From: Eopsaltria australis
Taxonomy: Eukaryota; Chordata; Aves; Passeriformes; Petroicidae
Length of the DNA: 64,000 nt
Direction of reading: 5' to 3'
Assembly: GCA_034509425.1 (NCBI GenBank)
Contig: JAVTVJ010000846.1
Location: forward strand, 1-64,000
Below the pieces are notes generated by a model. It did not search any database and was not told the DNA's origin. It saw nothing but the letters and a program-made list of their open reading frames with translations. How positions within the stretch are numbered: position 1 is the first letter of the stretch; every line of letters starts with the position of its first letter. Of the stretch, positions 12,578-26,700 are shown piece by piece. The translations under genes and the position numbers were made by a program.

Positions 12578-14969
12578 AATTATTCATATATTTTAAACAG
12601 TGTGTAAACATACTAGGATATAAGAATTAAGAAGACCTGAGAGAGCACAAGTCAATGAAAGTTTCTTTCAACACTGCTGTAAACAAGGTAGTCCATAATC
12701 CTTGGAATCATTCACAAGAGGAAGCAGCTCCATTATTCTGACACCTGTGGTGCTTTGCAAAGGAGAATCTTGGAGGAACTCCTGACTCTTCCTCTTGGTA
12801 GCTGTTTTCTTCCAGGAACCATGAAGTTACATTGCTCTTCACTGTGAATAATTTGCATTAGGTGTTGTAACAGATAGTAACTTAATGATGTTTTTTCCCC
12901 TTTTTCCTCACTCTCTAGAATTGGGGATATCTTCACTGAATAACTTGCTGCTTAAAGAAAGTAACAGAAGTTGGGAAATTCAGGTAGGCAATACTTTCAG
13001 TTTACTTTTCACTTTAAATGTTGATGGATGACAGATCTATAAATATTCATTGTGATACCAAAACCATCAAAGCATGCTATAGGTTTTAACCTTTCTAGGA
13101 CTGAATCTGGTTTCATTACACCTCTTGTGAACTCTAAGCAGCCCCTGATAAGAAGTCCAGCAGACTTATGATATTCAAGTGTTCTTCGTGCTTATAATAA
13201 AATACCTAATATGATAGGAGGTCCAGGTACTTTATAATGCTCAAAAAATGTAACAAACTCTTTTTGACAGTGTTGTCTTGTTGCCCCCACAGATTCTGGT
13301 ATTCATGGTATGTGCAGCCACATACACTTCAATTTCTTTTCCTAATTTTCTTACCAAGAAAAATTCTTGATGGATTTGCTAATTGCATCCATTTCACATT
13401 TTGCTTCCTTTTTTTCGACTAAGGTTTCTAAATAGATCTCCAATGCCTTATTTATGTAAGATGACAGAATTCTTTTGGTCTTCTGTGTGTAATAACTTTC
13501 ATGGCTTTAATAATTTAATTTGCAATTCCATATAATACGCTGCTGTTTATCCTGGTTTGCTCTGATTTTAAGGACCCATCCAGCTTTGCTTCACTACTTC
13601 CTAGTTTTTCCTGCAAGTACACATGCTTTGGTGTGGCATTAAATAATGTGTAGAAATAGCCAGTGGTTTTACTCACCTGAATTTGCCTCCACCAAAATTC
13701 TCATATAGATTTATTCTTATTTGACTTCAGTTACTGATAATGATTGTAGCACATTTATGGAGGGTTAATTGCTGTGAATTGCACGAATACTGATGGAACA
13801 GTTAAACCCTGAAACTATTGCTGATTTCTTATGAGCTCAGTTCTACGTAGCAATTTTCATTTTAGAAGCTTGTAGATTTTCCTTTAATATTTTTCTTTAC
13901 TGTTTTCATATTTTACTGTCTAAAAATCCAGATGAACTGTGGAAAAGGATTCAATGATATCAATACCTTAGGAAATGTACATAAAAATCTTTTACACATG
14001 CTGTTTCCTCAGAAAGACATGTAACTTGTGGAACACATTGCAAAAATTCTCCATATAGTATTTTGCAGGCTTTATTGTCAGTTTTTTTTCAGGAACTAAG
14101 TATCTTTCTATTTTACCTTAATATGTGCTTCTGATCTCCATTCAGGTAGTATGTAATTCAAGTAGCAGTAAAAATTGGTGCTTTAAGTTGAATTTTGTTT
14201 AAATACTGCTAAAACTATATTTCACATTTTAAAATACTGGTTAATATTACATTTTCTGTTTCATTCTTTCTGTCTCCCTTCCCCCATGTTCCTTTGACAA
14301 CTCTGAAGTGTTTTCAGTATGACTGACGATACCAGACTTGTTTGGGCTTATCCTTCATGTTGTGCACTTCCTCTCCATTATCACCTGATCTTTTTAGCTC
14401 TGATTTCACTATTACTTGTAAAATGTTTCAGCCAGAGAGACTGCAGAAGAAAGGTTGCACAGGAATTTACCCTGGAGAAGCATGTGACAGAAAGGTTATT
14501 GTATTATTAACACGAGAAACTGAAGTGTAAATGGCATCCCACACTGGGAGCAGGAGCTGCTGTTGCTGACCCTGCAGCTCCTCCTCTGGCCTCCTGCTTT
14601 CTGCTGGGACTCAGGAGCATTCCCTGATGTTTTATATGCTCACCCTGTGAAAAAATGTTTCACTGCAGAATCAGAATGGGCTTTGCAGATGTGGAACGTC
14701 CTTCTTTCTGACTCTGTCAGGAAAGGGGAGAGAGAAAGAAATAGTGGCCCAGTCAGGTAATTTTAAAATAATTTTTAAAACTGCCAACCCCATAAAAATT
14801 CACAACCAGAAAAACCCCATCCTGTGAGGTTGGATGGAAGGGAGAAGGAAGGCAGGCAGTTGGGTAGCATGTGTAGGGGTGATAAGGGTAGGTAAAAGAT
14901 GATGATGGTGTCTGTTTGAAGAAGAAGACTCAAAGGGAAAGAAGAGCAGTATTTAAAACCAGAGGGAAG

Positions 14970-15005
14970 TAAGGGCTGTACTGTGAGTAAGGGCTTTACT
15001 GTAAG
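14970..15005. repeat. 18-bp tandem duplication
   Basis: Two adjacent copies of a TAAGGGCT-headed 18-mer (14970-14987 and 14988-15005) that differ at two positions. Confidence 0.7.
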
Positions 15006-15809
15006 CAGCAGCAGGAGGGTGCAGGAATGGATGAGAATTGGTGCAGGAAGACAAGTGGGGAAGAAACAGGACTTCTGAGTAGTGGTTCAGTGAGTGGTGA
15101 TCCTCACTGGAGCAGACAGGAAGCAAAGAGAACTCCACGGTGCAAAAAATATGTGTATTTCATTCTTGTGCCAGAAACAAGTGAAGTGCAATGGGTGTTC
15201 CCAGCCTGTTGGCTGGCCTTTCTGTACTAGCTCCAGGAGTGTCTCCAGGAAGCTTCAATCACAGATCAGGAAGTACAGCCTTCCTGACTTGGCTTGCTGG
15301 CGGCTATGAAGTTGGTGACAGTAAAATCTCCATAAACACCTTATGATGTGGCTCATTCCAGATTAAAAAAAGAAAAAGCCTTGTATTTTTCTTCATTTAT
15401 CTTAAGTTTTTGAGGTTCAGAAATTAAAAGATTGTAAGATAGTGATGAACAGTGCTCTAGAGCCATTTCCTGCTGCCTCTTTGCCTAGAACCCTGCAACT
15501 TTTCCTTTCCCTGCCTTGCTGCAGTTGTGTGGGTGGACTTGCATCTTTGTTCACATGCCAGGGTTTTTTGTCGCATGACTCTGACCACGTGCTTTGTGGA
15601 TGTACTTCCAGTCATGTGAAGTAGAAGCATTTAGGCTTGTGGCTCTTCTTCATAGTTAGTATATTCCTCATCCGGCCTCACGATACTCTGTAGCACACAC
15701 TTTCCAACTCTTTAGAGAAAACTCAGAAAAATCTGAAAAAGGGGGGAAAAAAGTGTTTTTCTCAGCTTTTCCATTCTTGTATTGCTAATTCACTATAGTC
15801 GTAGATACT

Positions 15810-15824
15810 GGGGGGGGGGGGGGG
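15810..15824 (+). repeat. Poly-G homopolymer, 15 G
   Basis: An uninterrupted run of 15 G. Long G runs are prone to sequencing and polymerase slippage, so the exact length should not be trusted. It can form G-quadruplex structures in principle. Confidence 0.85.
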
Positions 15825-17732
15825 AAAGATAAAAAGAAATTCTCTCTTGTGAAGGTAGTGGCAAAACCTTAAATTTTATCTGAGTTTGGCAAAGAAGCCT
15901 TTGTTCCATTCCTGTCTAGCACTAAATGCTGGTGCAACCCTCCTGCATTACTCTTTGCATTCAGAAGTCATACCCTAAAATGTTGGTGGACTGTTCATAT
16001 ATTGTGTGCACATCTTGATGCCACTATAGAAAAACCACACATATTCAAAATCTCAATTATGTCTTTTATGTTTCCTTGCTTTTGCAGAATATGATTTTCA
16101 AATTTGGCTCTTGGGCTGGCTTTTCTGTGCAAGATTTTAATGGGTTTTAATTTCCTGCATGAGGAAATGTTTAGACTTCCTCCACCACACTTTGATTAAT
16201 TCTATATAATTCTAATTTTCAGTTTAATAGTTGATTCATTAATTTGGAGCAATGCCATAAAGAGAAATTTTAGTTCATTTATGTAATTGTTCAGTGCTTT
16301 TTACTTCAAGGACAAGGGGAAAAGCCTCACATAAGATGGTGGATTTCAACGTTTTGTTTCCTGAAGAACTTTTGTTTTTCAGTGTAGCTTAACTACCTTT
16401 TTAACTTCTGAGTTCATATCATCATATTATTTGTGTAGAATAACTAAAGTAACACAGTTAGAAAATTGTCCTGTTACTCCATTGCAGATGCCGATTTGTG
16501 CAACACATTTCATTCCTGCTGACTCTTGTACCATCTGTATTTGTACCTGATTTTCCTCCACTTCCTCCATGTTAAATTTGAGTCAGATCACTGGGCTGCA
16601 GTTGAATTGTGTGACTGATTCAACTTCTCACATAAGTGTTCAGAAATGGTTTGGTTTATTTCCATGATACATTTTATTTGCATTTTGAGGTAGAACACAA
16701 CTGATCCAGCTGAACTATATTAATGTGAAAATCCACAGTCCAACTTTTGCTGTCCCTTTTCACAGTACGAGGAACACGAAGCACAAATTCTTTGAAGCTT
16801 TGTGGCATTGGAAACCATAAAGCAGGAAAACTAGGAATCAAAGTCTGTCAATAAAAGAATTGTAGTCATGGAAACCAAATTTCATTATACCTGTCTGTAT
16901 GAAGATGATAGTAAATAGAAAGTAGGATACAGAAGTGTGTAGGGAATATTGGTTGATGTTTGAATTAGATACTTTAACTGGTTTGTCCCCCTCTGTACTG
17001 TAATGGGGAAAAGAAGGAAAGCACAAGACCTGCAAATTATGCTGGGAAATACACCTGCATGATGTCCAGTTTCTGTAATTGGAAATACTGAATATACACT
17101 TGAGAGATCTTTCATTTTTGGAGTTTTATAATTAGACTTCTAATTAGCTATAGAATCCACTTCTTATTTCAGATCAGGTAGTTCTCTTATAGACGACCTT
17201 TTCCTTTCTGGAAGTTGATGCTCTAATCTTTTTCTTAAATTGGCTAATACTATGTACAGTGGGAAATAAGACTTCCTGAAAAACCTGTTCCCTGCCCTCT
17301 TACGCTGTACATTGCAATCAATTTTTTTTTTTTTTAATATGTGATTTTATACAGGAAAAAAAATCTGCCAGTTTGTAAAACAAAGCCCAAGCAGCACAGG
17401 AGTATAATTCTGTCTTTTCCCACCTTGAATAATCACATCTCCACAGAAAATGCCATGAAATCTGTTTGATACTTAATGTTTGGGACTGCTCTCTGCAGAG
17501 AGTGTCAAGGACAAGTGTCCTGGGTATACTTGAACATTGGCATCCTGTTTCCTGGGAGAGCCCGGGCTGAGTGTTAATAGTCCTTACAATGTTTAGTGCT
17601 CAGTTTGTCTTCTGTACATCAGATTTGTGCGTGTGATACCATTCTGTCACTAAAACTGCCAGACAACGCATGTGTTACACAGTCAAATTGGACTCCCATA
17701 GGTATGAAATGATTAAGGACTCCTATTCTGCA

Positions 17733-18120
17733 GCATGAAATCACTTGAAATAGTTAAAAGTTAGTAAGTTAGTTAGCTCAGAGGCAGAGAAAAGCTCCTG
17801 TGAAATCTTAAGAACTGGCTGAAAGTGAACACAAGCTCCTGTGAAATCTTAAGAACTGGCTGAAAGTGAACACAAGCATGAAATCACTTGAAATAGTTAA
17901 AAGTTAGTAAGTTAGTTAGCTCAGAGGCAGAGAAAAGCTCCTGTGAAATCTTAAGAACTGGCTGAAAGTGAACACAAGCTCCTGTGAAATCTTAAGAACT
18001 GGCTGAAAGTGAACACAAGCATGAAATCACTTGAAATAGTTAAAAGTTAGTAAGTTAGTTAGCTCAGAGGCAGAGAAAAGCTCCTGTGAAATCTTAAGAA
18101 CTGGCTGAAAGTGAACACAA
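17733..18120. repeat. Nested minisatellite, modules A-B-B-A-B-B-A-B
   Basis: Two modules build this 388-bp array. Module A is 61 bp (starts GCATGAAATCACTTG) and occurs at 17733-17793, 17876-17936 and 18019-18079. Module B is 41 bp (starts GCTCCTGTGAAATC) and occurs at 17794-17834, 17835-17875, 17937-17977, 17978-18018 and 18080-18120. The higher-order unit A-B-B is 143 bp, and the last unit has only one B. I see no base differences between copies of either module, so the expansion is recent, is being homogenised, or is an assembly product. The A module itself contains short GTTAGTAAGTTAGTTAG internal repeats. No coding frame or known repeat family is recognised. Confidence 0.97.
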
Positions 18121-20720
18121 GCAGAGGAGATGTGTTTGTTAACATATCTAAATGTTCTTGAATTCTGGGTGGAGCTTCTAATCATGATGCTGTCCATTTT
18201 CTTCAAAGGAAAGGAAAGGATCCTATTCCTTCCTATATGAATGATCTAGAATAAAGAAGAAAAGAGCAAGTAATGAACAGACTTGGCTATTGGCAGAATT
18301 CAATTATCAAGTTCATCCTTGCCATACAAAATATTCTTGCAATCTGTCTTTTGGACCAACAGTTGTTACAGTACACTGAAGGACTGGATAGAATGGATTA
18401 TGTTCTAGCTTTGTTCTTAACATTATGTGCAGCTTACTGTGTACTCCCTTATTAGGAAAAGCACTTTAACCTGTGTCCCTTTAAGGAGTCATGTGTTCCA
18501 ATATGCACTTGTTCAGAGTTTTGGCACATTGATTCAGAATAGTGTCTTGAAAATTTCAGTAGCATTTTGCTTTGGACATGTAGATTTTACAGACTTCTTG
18601 CTTCCTTTCTGTCATTTCACTGACACCTAGTTTGCATGTGTACTCATGTCCAAAATTGTTTCGCTGGGCCCTTTGGGTGCTGCCTTGTGTCCAGGAGAGA
18701 CTGATCCAGTTTCCTGGAATATGCTTCATTCAAATCATATTAGGCTTGCCACGAGACATCACTTAGTTATGTAATTCTCTTTTTAAAATACGAGTGAAGC
18801 AAATCTTGCTGCTCCTACCTCCTTAAGCATGAACTAGTGCCTGTAGATTTTTCAAGAACCTGATTTCTTCTTTTGACCAAGGCAATTCAAAAGAAACATG
18901 TCTTGTCTTTAAGTCTTTCTCTGCATTGAAATGTATATCAGTCTTTAATCCTTCTAGTCTTTCTTCATTCCCAGTTATTAATCCTACCAGGAATGTTTTC
19001 TGTTACTGAGTAAACTGGGGAGGAAGGGTAAGTAGGCCAGTATTTCCATTATTCCTGTTGCATAATTGATCTGCCTCTCTCTGGCTGTATTATGCATGAC
19101 TGACCTTCTGTTTGGGGCTGGTTTATTATACTTCATTTCAAGTATTTGTCAACAGTTACTTTGTCAGTTGTGTTGGGCCTCGAGTATGAGTCACGTTCAG
19201 AGGCTGAACTGCGTTTGTTCATCCTGAGCACATTCACTCCTTGGTGCAGAGTTTGAAGACCTGTAAGAGTGGCTGGCCTCAAGCTGTAACTTCTTTGAAT
19301 CCTGCTGATGGCAGAAAAGGAATGCTGCTTTTGAATTGTCTCAGGCAGGAAAATGGTGGGGAGTTTCAGTAGCTTCAGTGGGTTTTTGTTTGCTTTTTAG
19401 TTAATATGAGTGACTTAAAAAATGAGAATAGTAAGGCTACCCTAACTCCCTTTTTAAGAGTAGTCTATTCAAGTTAGTGCTAGTATTGTGTGAAAGGTGT
19501 TTTTACTGTGGTGAAGAGGAAGTGTGAAATACCTCCTCTCAAAGAAGGCTACGTGGGTAATAGTTACTTGCTACAGCATACATATATATATAGGCACAGA
19601 GAAGCATTGTCATTAATTACTGGGAGGCAGGAGTGCCAGAGGAATTATTTGATTTGTAAAGTAGCAAGCTAAATCTGTAGTTGAGTAGCACCTGCATCTC
19701 AAAAAATCTGTCAGGCATTGAGTAGAGTACTCAGTACTTGGCACTTCTGAGTATCTAGCAGCCTAACTTTCCATCTGAGTTTTGAGATGCTTCTAACATA
19801 AGAGCCGTGACTTGAGAAGCCACAAGAGACTGCAGTATTGAATGTTTCCTGCCTTTTAATGGACTGTGACTTAACAAGTAGATGAAAAGCCACACAGTGA
19901 CATGAATCTCTGGTCCCCACTGATTTTAAAGTACAGATCCCCAGACTAGTTTGTATATACATGTAACTGCATGATTTATTTGTTGTAATGAAAACAAATT
20001 CATGGAAGTTTGCTGAAATTTCTCATTGTTAACAGAATGGCTGTGGAAGAAAAACACAACTTACTGTCAAAATTTTATTTACCTTCAAATAACGTCTAGA
20101 GAATAATTTTGCCAACAAGTGCTCTCTGATAAATACAACAGTTCCTTTGTTTCTGTGCCCTCTTTTGCTCTCCATCTAGCTCCTCCATATCTCCTGCAAC
20201 TGTCTTTGCCTATGAATATTTAGATATATTTCAGCAAGGCTTTTTAATGTAGCAGGTTATCTGTTGTGCTTTTACTTCCCCTTCCTTAGATTTTTTTTTT
20301 TTAAACCAATCTCCCACCCAGTTATTTTACATCACATGCAAACTTCAGACCTGTTTCATAAGTCTAGTTTCTTTCACTCTGCTATGCTCTGCCTTGCTTC
20401 TCCTCTTCATCTCTTTCCCCCATTAGAACACCGGCCTTTCCTGTTACCCCCAATATAGCACTAACCCTTCCTGTTACCTTTCTGCCTCTTCCTTTCTGCT
20501 GCTTGTGTCTCAAAATAGCTTCAGTGATTGTTACCCCTGTGGTGAATCTGTTAGTTGGACCCAGAATTTGAAGGCTAATAGATAACGTTACATTATGAAG
20601 TCCTTTGTGGGGTGGTACAGGAGGACTGTAACTATTTCTGTTTTTAAAGCCCAGAAGAAAGCTGATAGCTCTGCAAATACTATAGTGCCATTTGTGTGGA
20701 AGGGAATTGATCTGTGTTAC
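18121..20720. other. Non-coding unique sequence
   Basis: No recognisable gene. About 20150-20510 is pyrimidine-biased on the plus strand. A perfect TGAGTCA (AP-1-type) heptamer lies near 19186, but one heptamer is expected by chance over this length. Confidence 0.45.
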
Positions 20721-20775
20721 AAACCACAGAATGGTTTGGGTTGAGAGGTGTCTTTAAGGTAGTATTGGAGACTCT
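20721..20775 (-). mobile_element. CR1 LINE, short 3'-end scrap
   Basis: ACCACAGAATGGTTTGGGTT followed by a diverged GAGAGGTGTCTTTAAGG-like block is the inverted CR1 3' end. Only about 55 bases are recognisable. Confidence 0.7.
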
Positions 20776-23700
20776 TGGATGCTCTTTGTTAACCTATGTA
20801 TTTGTCCTGTGTACTGGTTTGCTGTGACTAGTAACCCCATGTAAAAAGACATCTAATTCCCAAGTGTAAAGTTTTGTTGCACAAAAATCTCCGTTACATG
20901 TCTCAGAACAAACTGTTACAAAAGCATGTGCTTGTTCCAGTCTCTAGAGGTTGATATACTTTCATTTCCATATGTGTTTGAAGAAGTCACGTAGCATTTA
21001 CTCACCGGAAGCTTTACAATAGAGTAGCACTGCAGCTATTACTAATTTGGAAGTGCAGCTTGAGCTCAAGTGTGGAAGTGGTTTTTTGTTTGTTTCGCTG
21101 CCTTTTTTCTTTTTTTTTTCATATAGCTGAGAATTCTCTAGAAGCAAGATTCACATATATCCAGAAATAATAGTTTGTTTTGCAGAAACTGATGATATTC
21201 TGAGGGTGTGTTCAGTAACACAGTTACGAAAAACATGCAGTTACAAAAGGAACAAAAGTGCATCACTTGACAAATTAAGAGCAGTAACTCCTCAGAAAAG
21301 CTTCTAAAAGACTTCACTATCTCGTTGTTGTGCTATTAGTATTTGTACAGTTAAAGAGTACTTAATTTTTGATAAACTGCATTTTCAATATTGTAGTAAA
21401 ATACAATATTCATCAAGAAGAGGAAGAATGTATTTTAGACTATTGTTTTCAGAATTTTTGCAAAAAAATCCCAAGCACCGTGCCTTTTTCCATCAAACTA
21501 CCAGTACAGTATTAGTCAAAGGTGACAACCACTATGATGCACTGACTGTTATTACTGGTGTTAGCAGTGCTGTCTAAATTTTGCAGCTGTCTGGGGTATC
21601 AGTATATTATAAGGCAAGTTAAATCAGCATTTTTTTGAAACTGATAGCTTTGTGCACCTCTCAGTAGAGCAGCTCGAATACTTGAGGTATCTATCTAGCT
21701 ATATAAAAACATACATGCCTGCTAGTTATTTTCAAATGTTCAGTAATGGATGTGCTAGTGACATAAAAAGAAGAGTCACTCTCTTCTGACAGATGTCAGC
21801 ATTATTCACACATTGCATGTTTGGTTATTTCAGCATCACTGTGTGTTAATTCTACTGCTCCTCTCTTATCTCTCTTTATTTTTCTAGTAACTTCTGCCTT
21901 GTGGGCTGCCTAATGTAAAATACATGTTGTTTGTGGTGTTTTGGGTCTTTTTTTTCCCTTGGACTCTAGGTGATGTATGTCTTTAACATGGATATTGAAG
22001 TTCTTTCTACTAGTTGTTCTCTCATCCCAATTACAGAGCTATGCAACAGAAGGGGGAGAGAGACAGATGAGATAAGGCTAGATAAAAGAGCAGGTGGAAT
22101 CAAATACTGAAATACATACAAGTAAACAATGGTACCTGTACTATTCCTTGATCTTATTTTGTTCCTGCTTTAAATATTTATGATATATTTACATGATGGA
22201 AGAAAGCCCACAATTGTAGGTTAAGAAAAAAAATAAGCCTTTTGTTATACTGGAAGTATTTCACTTAGGGTCCTTAAATAATATCGGTCATATTCTTCTG
22301 GATTAAATGCTTTACATGGAACTGAGACAGTTAATGTGTAAATGTGCTGCTTTTTTCAAAATGTGAACTTCTATTTCATTAAAAGAAGTTAGGTTTGCTC
22401 AACTCTTCTTTTCACCCTTCAGAAATAATTATGAGGCTTGAAGACCTCAGTAGAACTACCAAGGGGAAACACATGAGGGAAGATCTAACCTGTTTCTCAA
22501 AAAGTTTCTGTGAACTAGACTGGGCTGTCCTTTGTTAACACAGAGTTAAAACAGCATGCTTCTTCCTATGGCCCTTCAGTTGTCAGATCATGGGACAGGC
22601 ACCAGGCTTTTGGTTTCAGACTGTATCTGGAAGTCATCATCCCCTGACTATTCAGGAGTGCAGTAAGTGCACAGCCTTGCCAGCATGCTCTGGTAATCTT
22701 ACGGGCAGGAAACAATGGAATTCATATTGCCTTCTATGGAGACTTGGTTTCCTTGGAGCTGGCACAGATACTAGGTGTTCCCTCCACTGTCCACTGTTGT
22801 ACAGAGACAGACCTTCAGGTACAGAACTGCTGATTTGATGACATTAAGCGAAAAACTAGTCTGGCCTTTGGTTAAGGTAGAGATAAACTGTGATTGGCTT
22901 TTCACCTTTTGCTGTGTGATAGTCTGTCACCCTATGTGAGAATGCTTTTGTACTCTATTTAATCTCTGCATGTGCTATTAATGTAGAACTCGTATCACTT
23001 CATTAAAGTATAGTGTAAGCTGTACATGAAATAAATACTCTGTTTCCATTGTAAACTACTTATTTGTACATAGCCTTAAAACATATTTTATGAATTGTTA
23101 TGTTTTGATACTCAGGGTCCTCATGAGGGGTTAATGTCTTTCTCTTCTCTAATAATTTTCTGCTCTTCAGCAGTAAATTTTTGCCCTGAGAAAGAGAAAT
23201 CCAAAGTGAAAACAATTAATTTTACTTGTTTTCTTTCTTCTGATATCAGAAGTGCTAAACAACTCTCTTTTAGGAAATTGCTGACAATATTCTGGCATTT
23301 ACAAGCAGGAAAAACCCGTCCAAGAAAGAATTCATTTTTAAACATTTCCAATTTTATTTATTTAGCTATATTTTCTGAATATCCGTCTCTTTCATAAGTG
23401 TACAGAATGAATCCAGCTCTTAATGCCAATAAATATTTCAATTAAACCATGGGAAGGTAGTTCATTGTAAGTGAACAGTGCTTTAGACCACAGCAGAGTT
23501 TGCTGATTTCGTCATTGAGTCCTTTTCTGTTTTCTGTCTTCAATCTGTATGCCCCAGAGAAGGCCACATCTCTTAAACAAAGCTCTTTCTGGAAGAGTGG
23601 GTTTATTAGGAGGCTTCTCACTAGTTTTAAAAATACAGGTCTCATCTCAGTAGTTCTTAATCTGTACTGCAGTGTGAGCTCCCCATCAAGTCCTGAGGAA

Positions 23701-26700
23701 AGATTGGATCATAAATGAGCAGCTTCTGCAGCGTGTCCCTGGGAGGGGGTGAGCTGGTGGTGGCAGGTAGCTGGGCCAGGCACTGTGCCTCTGCAGCTCG
23801 TCATGTCCGTGGCCATGTCTGCTCAAGGCTTGCCTGCCTGCTTTCTGGTGGGGGGAGAGGGGGGAATGCTCTTATCTGGCAGCTCAGAGGAGCAGATAAT
23901 GAAACCCTTTGTGTCCCCCTCTAGAGACATGTGCCTCGGCAGCAATGAGCTGTGCAGCTGCAGCCCTAGCAACAAGGGCCTGGAGAAAAGAATGAGGGCA
24001 GCTTCCCAACGCTGGATGGCTGGAGGGTTAAGGATGAGCAAATTGGACGGGTAGCATAGTATTTAGATCAACCTGTGTGCCTGTTATTCTTCCTAGGGAT
24101 ATATATGTTTTCTGTTTTAATTTTGACCCTTAGGGTGAGATATATCCATGTGTCTTTTAGTATGTAGACAAATCAATGACTAAAGACTTGCCAGTGCCTT
24201 TGTTGCTTTTAAGAGTCTTGATAGTGCATTTTCTGGAGAATTCACAGTGTTGTTGGTACAGTGCAGACGAGTTAAAGAGCATGAAAGAAGTCAGTTTGAG
24301 CTGATTTTTTTAGTGTAGGTGCACAAAATCCTTAAAGATGCAATGGTTTAAGGAATGAATTTATTTTTAAAAGTGTACTTCAAATTAGTATTCGAAGGGA
24401 TATTTGCATTGGTGCTTCTAAAGTGGTTGTGCTTATTGTGACAGATGCTCTCTAGAGAAATTGATGTTAAATATTTCATTTTAAAGGTGCAGCAATCGGA
24501 TCTGTTTCCATGGGAAGTTCCATGAATGAGCCGAGGATAACTCTACTGTTGAGAATAAGATAGGCTTCATTAGTTACCTAGCTGTGGATAGTAATTCACA
24601 AGCCACAGTTTGGGCTGCATGTCTGGGAGAGAGGGGGCGTTTGTTTGAGGGAGAGACTGAATAATGAATACCTTAAACCAAATGGTCTGTGTCTGAGTGG
24701 CAGACAAAGAGGGCTTTGGGGCAGTGCTGATTATTCTGTATGAAAGGACCACAACCATATCTGGCCTGCGTACTGAATCTTGCACGTAAGCCATCACTCC
24801 TTATTTCTCCGGAGAAAAAGGGAAAATCAAATCCGCTTAGGAAGCAAGGGCACCTTGCCAATGAAGGTGCTGTTACTGACTGCATGATGCTCATCTAGTT
24901 ACTATAATGAGGAATGGTGATGAGGAAATTTTGGTTATTTTATTTCTGTTTTCCAGTCTTTTGACAAATGCAGTAGACATTTTTAACAAGTTACATACAG
25001 ATCTTTGTTCGTTCTCCCTTACACTTTCATACCTCCTGGATGCAGTCTGTGATGTTTTCCTACAAGCTGATTGTAAGTCACAGCCCAGAGCAAATGGAGC
25101 AGCAGATGTGGTGTGGTGATTCCTGGATGTTCTCTGATCAGGCCAAAATGCTGACCTGAGGCCATTGCAAGGCCAGGACCATGTTCACATCCACTGGCTG
25201 TGCTACACAGGCACTATTGTCCTGCACACAAGCTGGGTGAAAAGCTAGAATATCATCACATTAAACTGTTCAAGCAAGATTTAGTGAAGCTTGGTGGTAG
25301 AATGAATAGTTTCTAATTTCTTGGCTTCCTTTTTTTTGCCTCTCAACCTGAGCACTGAAGGTGAAAGCTAAGAAGAACATGTTCCTTTTACTAGCTATAT
25401 TTATTGACTTGCTGTAAAGTGTGAGAGGGAAGGGTGAAGTGTTAAAATATTTGGAGACACCTCAATATTCAAACTGTAGAATTCTCTGTATTTTTTGTGA
25501 GGGGTAGGAAAAATGAGGGAAATATTTTGGGTTGGGAGAGAATTTGAGGCTGTACTTAAATGCTTAATTTAGTAATTATATCTTGTGCTCTTTTCAGAAG
25601 TTGCTAGTGAAATCAAAGCTACAGATTTAACATTTGACACCCTATTTAACAGTCTTTTCCTTTATTTGAGAAGGAAAAATATGTTCAAGAGCAACTGCAA
25701 CTTTTATCTAAGTGCATACTTTTTACACCTTAATCTTAACTTTCAGATAAAAATTCTTATCCCAGGCAAAGGAATTAGTGTGTGGTTTTTGGGTTTTTGT
25801 TTCCAAATATACAGAGCAAATCTTTGTCAGCAGATACAAGGAAAATGTCTCCCACCCCACCCACACACAGAGAAGGAAAAATGAACAGTTGTGTGACATT
25901 GAAGGAGATAGGACCTTGTTCAAAACAGAGAAACTTTGTATGATGAACTGAATTGTCAACATGGAGCTGTATGACAATTTAGTCAAAGTAGTTGCTTCTT
26001 TCATTTGAGTTTTACTTAAGTCAGTTACACATGCAGATTCCATTGTACCCTCCTGCAAAACACCAACAGATCTTTCACTGGAAAGGATTATACAAGTGAA
26101 ATACTACGATGTTAGTAAATAACTCAAACAAACAAAACCAGACAGAATTAAGACAAGTGTAAAGGCAGGAAACACCTTTTTTTTTTTTTTTGTGTGATAG
26201 GCTTCCACTGAATTTTATAGCTTAGCTTCTCATGGTAATGGAGTTTCACAGCAGTTCTGTAGTGTGCAGACAGAACACTCACCACAAAGTTTGTGAATGT
26301 CAGTATGAAGATATTTACCAGCTGTTAATGCCAGTTGTATATTTCAAAGATACTACAATGTCTTTTTCAAAAGTGTCTGCAAAGCCTCTTGGGTGTTCAG
26401 GGTAGCTGGAGCTAGGGAAAGCATCTCCATAGAACTAAAGAAAATAGTGCATCTTCTCTCAAAGTCAAAAACTCTCATTGTACCTCTTTTATAAAAGACA
26501 GTGTGCTAGTTGGGCTATTTTTGTCTTTTCAAAACTTGTGTAATGCCTGTTTTGTGGTCATTTGCCACAGTACCTCTTGAGAGAAAATGAAGCTGTTGTA
26601 CTAGTCAGTGTTGTCTATCTCTAAATTGCTGCAATGAGGGCATGGGACAAGTTCCACTATGTTAAATGAGACCCTCTTTAGGTCTGTGTTTTGAAAGGGA

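Larger units (their letters stand above)
7967..17732. other. Non-coding unique sequence with simple repeats
   Basis: Almost 10 kb of AT-rich sequence without a supportable exon. The longest open frame (8318-8698, +, 126 codons) has no recognisable domain and no conserved pattern I can see. Simple repeats: (AT)n at 12563-12577, a run of 15 G at 15810-15824, a run of 14 T at 17332-17345. Slightly GC-richer patches at about 14530-14760 and 15160-15310 are unexplained. Confidence 0.5.
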
